A DNA stretch of 46,652 bases, from NCBI GenBank assembly GCA_000434295.1, contig HF994923.1:1-46652 (forward strand), in the 5' to 3' direction. This stretch comes from Acetobacter sp. CAG:977 (lineage in GTDB: Bacteria > Pseudomonadota > Alphaproteobacteria > CAAGCB01 > CAG-977). The translations under genes were made by a program, and so were the position numbers. Positions 31,360 through 40,275 of the stretch are shown piece after piece (the first letter of the stretch is position 1; the number at the start of each line of letters is the position of its first letter). The notes beneath the pieces are model-generated. The model did no database searches. It worked only from the letters and a program-made list of their open reading frames with translations, and was not told where the DNA came from.

Positions 31360-34155
31360 ATGGATACTTTGCAAAAAAACGACAGTATTGACGCACGCTT
31401 GAAAGCTCTTGAAATTTTGTTCAAAGAATGCAGTCCTTATTTGACTTCGTTATATGCGTGCGAATATGAAATTTTAAAACGGGCGGTTTCGGAAGGATAC
31501 GACGAAACGTTTGCCGCGTTGCTGAAAGAAGCCTTTAAACGGCTTTATTTTTCAGAGGATAAAGAAAGCGTATTTAAAGGTCTCAGGCGCTTAAAACGTC
31601 AAGCCGCATTAATAGCGGCATCTGCGGATATCGAAAATATATGGGATTTGACGCATTTAACGCGCAGCTTGTCGGTTTTGGCAGAACTGTGCGTACGGAT
31701 TGCCGTGTCTTTCGTGCTCAGACAGGCGGCGAAAAAGGGCGAATTTCAAATAAAAGATCCGCATTATCCCGAAAAAGACAGCGGTTTTTTCATTTTGGCA
31801 ATGGGAAAACTCGGCGGACGGGAACTGAATTATTCTTCGGATATAGATTTAATCGCGCTGTTTGACGGTAATAAGGCGCCGTACATCGGCAGAAAAGATG
31901 TCGGCACTTTTTTTATTCGCGTGACAAAAGAAATGATTTCTCTTTTGGATGAAAGAACCGAAGACGGCTACGTTTTTCGCGTTGACATGCGGTTGCGCCC
32001 TGATCCCGGATCAACGCCGGTGGCCGTTTCTTCGGCGGCAGCGGAATGTTATTACGAAAGTTTTGCTCAAAACTGGGAACGCGCCGCGTTTATCAAAGCA
32101 CGCGTTATTGCGGGCGACAAAGATGCGGGAACCGAATTTTTAAAAGACATACGTCCTTTTATTTGGCGCAGGACGTCGGATTTTTATGTTTTGGAACAAA
32201 TCCGGTCTTTGAAATATTCGTTTTCTTCGGGGCGACGGGAAGATTTTTGCCTGAAAGGACATAACGTTAAATTAGGACAGGGCGGCATTCGGGAAATCGA
32301 ATTTTTTACCCAACTTCAACAACTGTTGTGGGGCGGCAGAGACGCGAAATTGCGCTTGCGCTCAACGTTAAATGCGTTATGTGCTTTGGAAAAAAGCGGT
32401 TGGGTTTCTTGCGAACATTATACGGCGCTGAAGGAAGCTTATCTTTTTTTGAGAAAGGTTGAACATCGCCTTCAAATGGTGTCGGACGAACAAACGCAAA
32501 CATTGCCCGCGGATGATGACGCTTTTTCGCGTTTGGCAAAATTTTGCGGGTTTGAGGATGTAAAAACGTTTGAAGAGTCATTACTCAAACAAATGCGCCG
32601 GGTACAGGAAATTTATGAAACGCTGTTTCAAAACGAAACCGAAGACGCAGAGGATATTTGGGCGTTCGGAGGGACGGAATTACCTGATGAAACTCGAAAA
32701 AAACTTGAAGAGCTGGGATTTAAGAAAACGGAATATATAAGCGATTGCGTGCGCGGATGGCTTTCGGGACGTTATCGCGCGTTCAGAAGCGATCGTGCCA
32801 GAGCCTTGATGGAAGGATTGTTGCCGTTAGTTTTTAAATCGTTGTCGAAAACGGGGGACGGCGATGCGGCGTTTATACGTTTTGACGATTTTTTAAAGGG
32901 CTTGCCATCGGGGATACAGCTTTTTTCTTTGTTTCAATCCCGCCCCGCATTGCTGGATTTAACAGCCGAAGTGATTTCTTCTTCGCCGTTTTTGGCAACT
33001 TGGTTAACGCGCTTTCCGGATTTGTTTGACGCCGTCCTGTCTCAGGATTTCTTTGAACCGTTTCCCGAACTTGAAAAATTAAAAGAAGAAATCGCCGAAC
33101 AAACCGCTTTTGCCGAAGATTTTGACAAGACGCTTGAATTGCTTAACCGTTTTGTCCGTGAAAAAAAATTCCGTTGCGGCGTCAGATTTCTTCAAGGTAT
33201 GGACGACGGACATGCCGTCGGAAAAAATCTGGCAAATCTGGCTGAAGCGGCTTTATCGATCTTGTGTCCCGCCGTCAGGGGCGAGTTTGAAAAACGGTTC
33301 GGAAAAATAGACGGTTCATCATTTTCTTTTGTCGTGATGGGCAAAGCCGGCAGCGGGGAAATGAATTTCCGTTCCGATTTGGATATTTTGTTTTTGTACG
33401 ATGCTCCCGAAGGATCCGTTTCCTGCGCGGGGACGACTTCATTGTCTGCGGGGACGTATTTTGCCCGTCTCGGGCAAAGATTTGTCAGCGCTTTGTCTTC
33501 GGACACGGCGCAAGGCGCATTGTGGGCGGCGGATATGCGTTTGCGCCCGTCTGGCAACGCAGGACCCGCCGCCGTCTCTGCCAGCGCGTTTAAAAAGTAC
33601 TATGAAAACGACGCGTGGACTTGGGAAAAAATGGCGTTGTGTAAAGCCAAAGCCGCATGGGGAGACGTAAAAAACGCAACAAAGGATATAAAAGACGTCT
33701 TAACGCGAATAAACGACGAAGAAAAACTGAAAACCGACGTAACGGACATGTATAACCGCGTTACGGAAGCCCATGCTTCAAAATCGCCGTGGGACGTTAA
33801 ATATGCCAAAGGCGGTATGGTTGAAATCGAATTCGGCGTTCAGTATTTGCAATTGAAGTTCGGGCATGAACATCCCGATTTGCTGCTGCGCAACGTTGAA
33901 GACGTTTTGAACAAAGCGTCGGCATTATCATTGATTCCCGAAAAAACGCGAGATGTTTTGTTATCGGCGTATCGGCTCTGGCAGGATTTGTCGGTTCTGT
34001 TTTCTTTGTGCTATGCGCAAGACGGGACACCGGGCGAAGACACGGCGGGAGCCGACGCAAAATTATGCAAGTTTTGCGGTGCGAAAGATTTAGACGGCGC
34101 TTTGCAAAAAATACGTGAAACTTTGGAAACGGCGACGTTACACAGGCTGTTCTGA
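31360..34155 (+). CDS. glnE: Bifunctional glutamine synthetase adenylyltransferase/deadenylase
   Basis: A 931-residue GlnE that adds and removes AMP at the GS tyrosine under control of PII. Two nucleotidyltransferase domains are visible: MGKLGGRELNYSSDIDLIAL (about 148–167; Asp161 and Asp163) and MGKAGSGEMNFRSDLDILFL (about 660–679). By analogy with E. coli the first removes AMP and the second adds it. Length is close to the E. coli protein. No Shine–Dalgarno precedes the ATG, so expression may be low. Its last 18 bases overlap the convergent deoA-like gene. Confidence 0.96.
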   Translation: MDTLQKNDSIDARLKALEILFKECSPYLTSLYACEYEILKRAVSEGYDETFAALLKEAFKRLYFSEDKESVFKGLRRLKRQAALIAASADIENIWDLTHLTRSLSVLAELCVRIAVSFVLRQAAKKGEFQIKDPHYPEKDSGFFILAMGKLGGRELNYSSDIDLIALFDGNKAPYIGRKDVGTFFIRVTKEMISLLDERTEDGYVFRVDMRLRPDPGSTPVAVSSAAAECYYESFAQNWERAAFIKARVIAGDKDAGTEFLKDIRPFIWRRTSDFYVLEQIRSLKYSFSSGRREDFCLKGHNVKLGQGGIREIEFFTQLQQLLWGGRDAKLRLRSTLNALCALEKSGWVSCEHYTALKEAYLFLRKVEHRLQMVSDEQTQTLPADDDAFSRLAKFCGFEDVKTFEESLLKQMRRVQEIYETLFQNETEDAEDIWAFGGTELPDETRKKLEELGFKKTEYISDCVRGWLSGRYRAFRSDRARALMEGLLPLVFKSLSKTGDGDAAFIRFDDFLKGLPSGIQLFSLFQSRPALLDLTAEVISSSPFLATWLTRFPDLFDAVLSQDFFEPFPELEKLKEEIAEQTAFAEDFDKTLELLNRFVREKKFRCGVRFLQGMDDGHAVGKNLANLAEAALSILCPAVRGEFEKRFGKIDGSSFSFVVMGKAGSGEMNFRSDLDILFLYDAPEGSVSCAGTTSLSAGTYFARLGQRFVSALSSDTAQGALWAADMRLRPSGNAGPAAVSASAFKKYYENDAWTWEKMALCKAKAAWGDVKNATKDIKDVLTRINDEEKLKTDVTDMYNRVTEAHASKSPWDVKYAKGGMVEIEFGVQYLQLKFGHEHPDLLLRNVEDVLNKASALSLIPEKTRDVLLSAYRLWQDLSVLFSLCYAQDGTPGEDTAGADAKLCKFCGAKDLDGALQKIRETLETATLHRLF

Positions 34156-35427
34156 GATGCAAACGGCACCTTTGAGATGGACGGCCGCCTGATCCGCGGT
34201 CGCCGCGTCATTAGCATGGACAAAAGCCAAAGGTACGCGCGGAGAAACATACATTCCCGGCTTGCACATATTCGTATAACCGGCGGCATAGTCGATTTTT
34301 TGTTCCAAATACAAATGCCCGCCGCCCATCTGAATGACGGACAATCCGATCCAGCGGACATTCATGGAGCTGACGTATCCTTCTTTGTCGGGATAGACGG
34401 GACGTATGATTTGAGCCGTCGGCAGATACGGAGCGGGATTTTCCGCAAATCCCGCAGAAACGCCCTGTTCATAGAGCATACGTGAAAACCGTTCCGCCGC
34501 TTCGCCGCAATCAAGGGCGTTTTCGATTTTTTCAACGGCTTCTTCGGCAGTCTGCACCATTGCGTTCTGCATCAGGGAAGCCGAACAAAAACGGCAAACT
34601 TCTTCATGCAACTCGGGGTCGCGCTGTTGAGGAGAGCAGGTTAAATACGTCCAGACTTCCTGTATTTCAAGGGCATTTCCGATACTTGAACCGATAATGT
34701 GATCCATCGGAGAATAAGTAAATGCGGTTTTAATATCAAAGGCATCTGCGGCTTCTTTGATTTTTTCGGCGCAATTTTCGGCGGCTTCTCGGGTTTCTGT
34801 AAAAGCTCCGCTGCCCGATTTCATATCAACGGTCAGCGTTTTCAGTCCGCTTGCGATTTTTTTTGCCATCATTGACATAATCAACATCGGAATGCTGTTC
34901 ACGGTGGCGGTAACGTCTCGGATCCCTTGGATACGGCTGTCGGCGGGGATGATTTGATCCGTCGGGGACATAAACGCGCATCCCGAATTTTTCAAAGCTT
35001 TTCTGAATCGGCTGAGCGACGGTCGCGACGTAAAGCCGCGTATGCCTTCCAGCTTATCCAAAGAACCGCCCGTATGGTACAGCATTCGTTCGCAAATCAT
35101 CGGAGCATAAGCACCGCATGCCGCCATGACGGGCGCCGCAATAATTTCCAGCTTGTCTCCGACGCCGGGCATCGCGCACAATCCGACGACGGGGCCGTCC
35201 AAATCGGCAGCGGACCAGTCCAAGACCATGCCCGTATCAACGATGGCATTAATAAAACAGATCATTTCATCGGTATCCATGCCTTTGATCAGCAAAGCCA
35301 TTGTCAACGCGGCGATTTGTCCGTCGGAAACCGACCAATCGTCAATGCCCCGAACGAACTCTTCAATTTCTTCGGGGGTTAATTTTTGACCGTCGCGTTT
35401 TTTTCTGATGATTTCCTGGGCCAGCAT
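34138..35427 (-). CDS. Degenerate thymidine phosphorylase paralogue (phosphate loop lost)
   Basis: A 429-residue protein that aligns without gaps to the DeoA encoded 1.3 kb away over at least the first 190 residues. DeoA has DKHSTGGVGD at 82–91; here the same positions read GLCAMPGVGD, so Lys83, His84, Ser85 and Thr86 are all replaced. GRGLGHTGG has become ERMLYHTGG. By contrast the pyrimidine-binding Arg170, Ser185 and Lys189 are kept (RDVTATVNSIP, MSMMAKK). Normal phosphorolysis is therefore doubtful; a pseudoenzyme, ligand sensor or changed chemistry are possible. The frame is intact and full length. A terminator separates it from deoB, and the ribosome binding site is weak. Confidence 0.85.
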   Translation of the reverse strand: MLAQEIIRKKRDGQKLTPEEIEEFVRGIDDWSVSDGQIAALTMALLIKGMDTDEMICFINAIVDTGMVLDWSAADLDGPVVGLCAMPGVGDKLEIIAAPVMAACGAYAPMICERMLYHTGGSLDKLEGIRGFTSRPSLSRFRKALKNSGCAFMSPTDQIIPADSRIQGIRDVTATVNSIPMLIMSMMAKKIASGLKTLTVDMKSGSGAFTETREAAENCAEKIKEAADAFDIKTAFTYSPMDHIIGSSIGNALEIQEVWTYLTCSPQQRDPELHEEVCRFCSASLMQNAMVQTAEEAVEKIENALDCGEAAERFSRMLYEQGVSAGFAENPAPYLPTAQIIRPVYPDKEGYVSSMNVRWIGLSVIQMGGGHLYLEQKIDYAAGYTNMCKPGMYVSPRVPLAFVHANDAATADQAAVHLKGAVCISEQPV

Positions 35428-35459
35428 TACAGATATCCGATATTTTTTTTTAATTGACC

Positions 35460-35488
35460 AAAAAGGGCATCTTATAAAGATGCCCTTT
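35460..35488 (-). terminator. Intrinsic terminator between deoB and the deoA-like gene
   Basis: Perfect 12-bp stem AAAGGGCATCTT / AAGATGCCCTTT with a three-base loop, followed in the minus direction by a T5 run. It should end the cdd–punA–deoC–deoA–deoB transcript. Confidence 0.88.
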
Positions 35489-35493
35489 CATTT

Positions 35494-36714
35494 TTATTTC
35501 AAAAAGGACGTTCCGTCCTGGCAGGGCGGTAAACCGAAGTAATCGGCAATCGTCTGCCCGATGTCGGCGTAAGTGTCGCGCCGACCGATATAACGGGGCT
35601 TGATACCGGGACCGAACATAATGACGGGGACGTGTTCGCGCGTATGATCCGTTCCTTTGTATGTCGGGTCGCAACCGTGATCGGCGGTAATAAAGACGAT
35701 GTCGCCTTCTTTTAATTCTTTCATCAATTCGGGCAGGCGGCTGTCAAAATATTCCAATCCCGCGGCATAGCCCGAAACGTCGCGGCGGTGGCCGAACATC
35801 ATGTCAAAATCGACAAAGTTCGGGAAAATAATGGTCTTATCGCCGGCCGTTTTTACCTGTTCCAGCGTACGGTCGAAAATTTCGGGCAAACCTGAAGCTT
35901 TGACGGCTTTTGTAATGCCTTGTCCTGCGAAAATATCGCTGATTTTTCCGATGGAAACGACTTCGCCGCCGGCTGCTTTCATCTTATCCAGAACGGTCGG
36001 AGCGGGAGGCAGAACCGAATAGTCGTGGCGTCCCGCCGTGCGTTTAAAGGTTTCTTTCGTTTCGCCTTCAAAGGGGCGGGCGATAACGCGGGCAATGTTG
36101 TATTTGTCAACCAGCTTGCGGGCGATTTTGCAAATTTCGTACAAACGTTCCAATCCGAAATGCTTTTCATGGGCACATATTTGGAACACGCTGTCTGCCG
36201 AGGTATAGACAATGGGTTTGCCCGTTTTAATGTGTTCTTCGCCCAATTCTTCCAAAATAACGGTTCCCGAAGCGGCTTTATTGCCCAGAACTCCGGGGAT
36301 TTTGGCTTCTTTGACGAATTCGTCAATCAGTTCTTTGGGAAAACTGGGGTATTCGGGCGGGAAATATCCCCAATTGAAACGGACGGGAACACCTGCCATT
36401 TCCCAATGTCCGCTGGACGTATCCTTGCCTTTGCTGATTTCTTTGGAATATCCGTAGACACCTGTAATTTCCGAAACGGGGATTTCCAAATTCGGAGCGT
36501 ATTCGCCGTTGCACTGTTTATAGAGTTCGCCCAATCCTAATTTGACCATATTGGGGACTTTCAGTGCGCCCGAACGGTTTTTTTCCGCTTTGCCTTCGGC
36601 GCAGGCTTTGGCAATATTGCCCAGCGTGTTTGCGCCGACGTCACCGAAATCCGCCGCATCGGGGGCTTCGCCGACACCAAAGGAATCCAACATTAAAATT
36701 ATTGCCCGTTTCAT
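35494..36714 (-). CDS. deoB: Phosphopentomutase
   Basis: A 406-residue alkaline-phosphatase-superfamily mutase that interconverts (deoxy)ribose 1-phosphate and 5-phosphate. Metal and catalytic motifs: LDSFGVGEAPDA (9–20), GKDTSSGHWEM (96–106) with the phosphorylated Thr99, and TADHGCDPT followed by DHTREHVP. The frame opens with GTG at 36723, but that GTG lies inside AAGGTGAT (36727–36720), an excellent Shine–Dalgarno placed 5 bases before the ATG at 36714, which is therefore chosen. It is the last gene before the operon terminator. Confidence 0.96.
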   Translation of the reverse strand: MKRAIILMLDSFGVGEAPDAADFGDVGANTLGNIAKACAEGKAEKNRSGALKVPNMVKLGLGELYKQCNGEYAPNLEIPVSEITGVYGYSKEISKGKDTSSGHWEMAGVPVRFNWGYFPPEYPSFPKELIDEFVKEAKIPGVLGNKAASGTVILEELGEEHIKTGKPIVYTSADSVFQICAHEKHFGLERLYEICKIARKLVDKYNIARVIARPFEGETKETFKRTAGRHDYSVLPPAPTVLDKMKAAGGEVVSIGKISDIFAGQGITKAVKASGLPEIFDRTLEQVKTAGDKTIIFPNFVDFDMMFGHRRDVSGYAAGLEYFDSRLPELMKELKEGDIVFITADHGCDPTYKGTDHTREHVPVIMFGPGIKPRYIGRRDTYADIGQTIADYFGLPPCQDGTSFLK

Positions 36715-36735
36715 TTTTATCACCTTATTTTGTCA

Positions 36736-38055
36736 TTACTCGGTTATTGTTTCGATGATCGCGGAAGTTTCCGACGGGGCTTCCGACGATATTTGAACCA
36801 TATTTTGCAACATTTGAGCCGCTTCGGCAAACGTTTCTTCGTCGGCGGCGCGGATAACGGCCAAAGGTCTTTCTTTATCAACGTATTCGCCGATTCGTGC
36901 AACGTCGGTCAGACCGACCGAATAATCGATACGCTGATCCGCAGTACGGCGTTGCCCCCCCAAAACGATTAAAGCCGTTCCGATTCCGCGCGTGTCGGTT
37001 TTGCAAAGATAGCCTTCGCTTTGTGCATAGACGGGGCGGCAGACCGGCGCTTGAGGCAAATATTTTTGCACGTCGTCCGTAAAGTCGGCGGGACCGCCCA
37101 GCGCGGCAACCATTTTTGCAAATTTTTCCAAAGCATGGCCGCCGTCCAACGCTTTTTGCATTTTTTGCGCGGCGTCTTCGCGAGACGAAGCCAAATTCGT
37201 GGACAGCAGGGCTTCGGTTCCCAAAGTCGTAACGATTTCCGTCAATCTGGAATCGCGGTATTCGCCTTTGAGGTACCCGACGGCTTCAGCGACTTCGACG
37301 GCATTGCCTGCCGTTTTTCCCAAGACTTGGTTCATATCCGTCAACACGGCGCGGGTCGGCATATTGGCGTTTTTGGCAACGCGGACAATGGTTCGCGCCA
37401 ATTCACGGGCTTCTTCTATATTTTTCATAAAAGCACCGTTCCCGCATTTTAAGTCCGTTACCAACGCATCCAAGCCTTCTGCCATTTTTTTAGACAGGAT
37501 GGACGAAGCGATCAGCGGAATCGATTCGACGCTGGCCGTGACGTCGCGCACGGCGTACAGGCGTTTGTCGGCAGGAGCCAGATCACCCGTTTGTCCGATC
37601 AGCGCGCAACCGACTTCGCGGGTTACTTTTTTAAATTCCTCAACGGACGGGACGGATATGTAGCCGGGAATGCTGTCCAGCTTGTCAAGTGTACCGCCCG
37701 TATGCCCCAGTCCGCGTCCCGCAATCATCGGAACGTATCCGCCGCAGGCGGCAATGAGCGGCGCCAGAATCAAGCTGGTTTTATCGCCGACCCCGCCCGT
37801 GGAATGTTTATCCACGACGGGGCCGTTCAGGTTTTCGGAGCTCCAGTTCAGGACTTCGCCGGATTTAGCCATCGCTTCGGTCAATGCCGACGTTTCGTCG
37901 TCATCCATGCCTTTCAGGCAGACCGCCATTGAAAAGGCGGCAATTTGACATTCCGAGACGGACCAATCGGTTATCCCTTTGATAAAGAATTCGATTTCTT
38001 CTTTGGATAGCTTTTGTCCGTCCCGTTTATGCCGAATGACTTCCTGAGGAAGCAT
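36736..38055 (-). CDS. deoA: Thymidine phosphorylase
   Basis: A 439-residue pyrimidine nucleoside phosphorylase (thymidine + phosphate to thymine + deoxyribose 1-phosphate). The phosphate loop DKHSTGGVGD (82–91), GRGLGHTGGTLDKL (113–126), Arg170, Ser185 and Lys189 of the pyrimidine site (VRDVTASVESIP, SSILSKK) are intact. One substitution relative to E. coli is Ala112 in place of the phosphate-contacting Ser113. AAAGGAT precedes the ATG. It starts two bases after deoC ends. Confidence 0.96.
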   Translation of the reverse strand: MLPQEVIRHKRDGQKLSKEEIEFFIKGITDWSVSECQIAAFSMAVCLKGMDDDETSALTEAMAKSGEVLNWSSENLNGPVVDKHSTGGVGDKTSLILAPLIAACGGYVPMIAGRGLGHTGGTLDKLDSIPGYISVPSVEEFKKVTREVGCALIGQTGDLAPADKRLYAVRDVTASVESIPLIASSILSKKMAEGLDALVTDLKCGNGAFMKNIEEARELARTIVRVAKNANMPTRAVLTDMNQVLGKTAGNAVEVAEAVGYLKGEYRDSRLTEIVTTLGTEALLSTNLASSREDAAQKMQKALDGGHALEKFAKMVAALGGPADFTDDVQKYLPQAPVCRPVYAQSEGYLCKTDTRGIGTALIVLGGQRRTADQRIDYSVGLTDVARIGEYVDKERPLAVIRAADEETFAEAAQMLQNMVQISSEAPSETSAIIETITE

Positions 38056-38057
38056 AC

Positions 38058-38822
38058 TCAGTATCCTTTGTTATCGGCGGGAGCCTGTCCGTAGCCCATG
38101 GATGCCAACAGGCTGTCGCGCAATCCGCTGGCGCCGAAACGGAAGGTCATCAGGCTGATCCATTTCGGTCCCATGATTTTGTCGGCCAGCGTCATATAGT
38201 CGGCGGCCTGTTCCGTGGAACGCACACCGCCCGAAGCCTTAAAGCCGACGGGCTTTCCGGATTCGCGGATGACTTCCAACATGACATTGGCGGCTTCCAA
38301 CGTTGCGGACACGGGCGTTTTTCCCGTGGACGTTTTGATAAAGTCGGCACCGCAGGCAATCGAAAGGCGGCTGGCTTCGGCGATTGTATTGGCATGCGCC
38401 AAAACGCCGCTTTCAATAATGACTTTCATGGTTTTTCCGGCGCACGCTTTTCTGGTGGCGTCCAGCAATGCCTTTGCAGAAGCCGTATCGCCGTCCATAA
38501 AGGCTTTGTAAGGCAGAACGACGTCGATTTCGTCGGCACCGTCGGCAACGGCTTGTTTCGTTTCGGCAACCGTTGCTTCGATGTCCGTGCCGCCGTGCGG
38601 GAAGTTAACGACCGTCGCAACACGGACGGGCGTTCCTTTTAATTCTTCTTTTGCCAGCTTGACAAAGCGCGGCCAGATGCAAACGGCGGCGGTGTGTCCG
38701 AATTCGCCGTGAGACTTGGCACACAACGTTTTGACGGTTTCTTCGGTATCCGTGTCGTTCAGGCTGGTCAGATCCAGCAAAGCCAAAGCTCTGGCGGCCT
38801 GTTCTTTTAAAATCGTATCCAT
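38058..38822 (-). CDS. deoC: Deoxyribose-phosphate aldolase
   Basis: A 254-residue class I aldolase that splits deoxyribose 5-phosphate into glyceraldehyde 3-phosphate and acetaldehyde. Asp100 (DEIDVVLPY), Schiff-base Lys163 (ADFIKTSTGK) and Lys195 (VGFKASGGV) form the expected catalytic triad. GGAG inside the end of punA is its ribosome binding site, one base between the genes. With deoA and deoB it feeds deoxynucleoside sugar into glycolysis. Confidence 0.97.
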   Translation of the reverse strand: MDTILKEQAARALALLDLTSLNDTDTEETVKTLCAKSHGEFGHTAAVCIWPRFVKLAKEELKGTPVRVATVVNFPHGGTDIEATVAETKQAVADGADEIDVVLPYKAFMDGDTASAKALLDATRKACAGKTMKVIIESGVLAHANTIAEASRLSIACGADFIKTSTGKTPVSATLEAANVMLEVIRESGKPVGFKASGGVRSTEQAADYMTLADKIMGPKWISLMTFRFGASGLRDSLLASMGYGQAPADNKGY

Positions 38823-38823
38823 A

Positions 38824-39639
38824 TTAAATCTCCGCTACCAGACGCGTAATGACGCGCTGTAATTTTTTGCCGGCTTCATTTGCCTGCGCCAGCGTTTCTT
38901 CGTGGGTTTGTTTTTCGTTGACCATTCCGGCGCCGTAATTCGTAATGACGGACACGCCGGCGACTTTCATGCCGCAGTGAATGGCGCACAGAGTTTCCGA
39001 AACGGTCGACATGCCGACCGCATTGGCGCCCAACATTCTGAACATCATGATTTCGGCGGGGGTTTCAAAGTTCGGACCCGACGTCATTAAATAGACGCCC
39101 ATGTACATGTTGACGCCTTCTTTTTCGGCGGCTTCAATCATCTTTTTTCGCAGTTCAGGGTCGTAGGCGTAAGTCATGTCGGGGAAACGGGGACCGAATT
39201 CTTCGTCATTCGGACCGATAAGGGGATTGCATCCCGACAGATTGATGTGGTCGGAAATGACCATAAGGCTTCCGGGCCCCATGTCGCTGTTTAAAGAACC
39301 GGCGGCGTTGGTTAAAATCATTTTTTCGATGCCGACTTTCTTATAAGAGCGGATCACCAAAGCCAAAGACGCGGGGCTGTGTCCTTCATAGAAATGGACG
39401 CGCCCTTGCATGCACAAAACGTCAACGCCGTTTAATTTCCCGATGACCAGGCGTCCCGCGTGACCTGAAACGGTGGAACGGGGAAAGCCTTCAATTTCTT
39501 CATAGGGGATGATGACGGGGTTTTCGATGGCTTCTGCCATGCCTCCCAGGCCGCTCCCTAAAATAATGCCGATTTTCGGACGGTAATCACCGATTTTGGC
39601 TTTGATCTGAGCTGCAACCTGATTGATTGTTTCTTTCAT
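38824..39639 (-). CDS. punA: Purine nucleoside phosphorylase (trimeric type)
   Basis: A 271-residue trimeric PNP, which cleaves inosine, guanosine and their deoxy forms with phosphate. Motifs: ILGSGLGG (26–33), phosphate-site VSGHAGRL, LTNAAGSLN, GPNFETPAEI with the purine-binding Glu, and VITNYGAGM with the Asn that favours 6-oxopurines. This is the low-molecular-mass class, not the hexameric DeoD class. AGAGGAT precedes the start. Located between cdd and deoC. Confidence 0.95.
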   Translation of the reverse strand: MKETINQVAAQIKAKIGDYRPKIGIILGSGLGGMAEAIENPVIIPYEEIEGFPRSTVSGHAGRLVIGKLNGVDVLCMQGRVHFYEGHSPASLALVIRSYKKVGIEKMILTNAAGSLNSDMGPGSLMVISDHINLSGCNPLIGPNDEEFGPRFPDMTYAYDPELRKKMIEAAEKEGVNMYMGVYLMTSGPNFETPAEIMMFRMLGANAVGMSTVSETLCAIHCGMKVAGVSVITNYGAGMVNEKQTHEETLAQANEAGKKLQRVITRLVAEI

Positions 39640-39672
39640 AGAAATCCTCTTATGTTTTTGGTTAGACCCGGC

Positions 39673-40074
39673 TTAATGACCCAAGTTTTCGGGGCCGAAC
39701 GAAACCGGTAAAAGTTCGGACAAAAGCATTGACTTGCGCACGCCGTTGCGGTCGCAAATGTGAACAACCGTCTGAGGCGTCGCAAATTCTCGAATCCTTT
39801 GGCGGCACGAACCGCACGGGGAAACCAGATTTTCTCCGTCGCCCATCACGACGATTTCGGCAATTTTATCGTCTCCGCCCAAAACCATGGCGGAAACAGC
39901 GCCCTGTTCGGCGCACGAACCCGCAGGATAGGCCGCATTCTCGACGTTGCAACCGGCGTAAAGCTTGCCGCTTTGCGCCCGAATGGCCGCGCCGACGCGA
40001 AAATGCGAATACGGAACATATGCCCGATCCATTGCGTCTCGAGCCATTTGTAACATTTCGTCCATCGTATCCAT
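39673..40074 (-). CDS. cdd: Cytidine deaminase
   Basis: A 133-residue tetrameric-type zinc cytidine deaminase that converts (deoxy)cytidine to (deoxy)uridine. Zinc and catalytic residues: Cys54 and Glu56 (GSCAEQGA), Cys87 and Cys90 (PCGSCRQ); the substrate strand NVENAAYP is present. AAAGGA lies upstream. It is the first gene of the minus-strand nucleoside operon, so its product feeds the phosphorylase downstream. Confidence 0.97.
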   Translation of the reverse strand: MDTMDEMLQMARDAMDRAYVPYSHFRVGAAIRAQSGKLYAGCNVENAAYPAGSCAEQGAVSAMVLGGDDKIAEIVVMGDGENLVSPCGSCRQRIREFATPQTVVHICDRNGVRKSMLLSELLPVSFGPENLGH

Positions 40075-40098
40075 GTTGTTGTTTTCCTTTAATTCATT

Positions 40099-40137
40099 TC
40101 CCGTCCTTTGTTACGGGATAAATTATTAAAGTAATAA
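40099..40137. promoter_or_regulatory. Dyads in the cdd–upp divergent control region
   Basis: TCCCGT/ACGGGA (40099–40104 with 40113–40118) and TTATTA/TAATAA (40123–40128 with 40132–40137, three-base centre). They lie in the 201-base region between the divergent cdd and upp starts. The second has the size of a repressor operator, but it is AT-rich and no regulator gene is adjacent. Function inferred from position only. Confidence 0.35.
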
Positions 40138-40210
40138 CAGAATTTTCATCCCCCGCCATCATTTTTTTTGCGTTTGTCCGCCTTGTTTCTTTTTAAAAAA
40201 GAAAAAAACG

Positions 40211-40239
40211 TTGGTTTTCGTATCGCCCTATTTTATAAG
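40211..40239 (+). promoter_or_regulatory. Promoter of upp
   Basis: TTGGTT (40211–40216) and TATAAG (40234–40239), 17-base spacer, 36 bases before the upp start. Confidence 0.5.
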
Positions 40240-40275
40240 AAAACAGTTCCTGTGTTGTTTTATGAGGTTATGGCT

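Noticed and set aside
34138..35427. Treating the deoA-like gene as a pseudogene
   Set aside because: The frame is full length without stops or frameshifts, and sequence outside the phosphate loop is well preserved, so decay is not supported.
36714..36723. GTG at 36723 as deoB start
   Set aside because: This GTG is part of the Shine–Dalgarno AAGGTGAT; the ATG at 36714 is at the right distance and matches the family N-terminus.
40168..40275. 36-residue N-terminal extension of uracil phosphoribosyltransferase
   Set aside because: The extension covers the predicted promoter and has no counterpart in the family; a ribosome binding site supports 40276.
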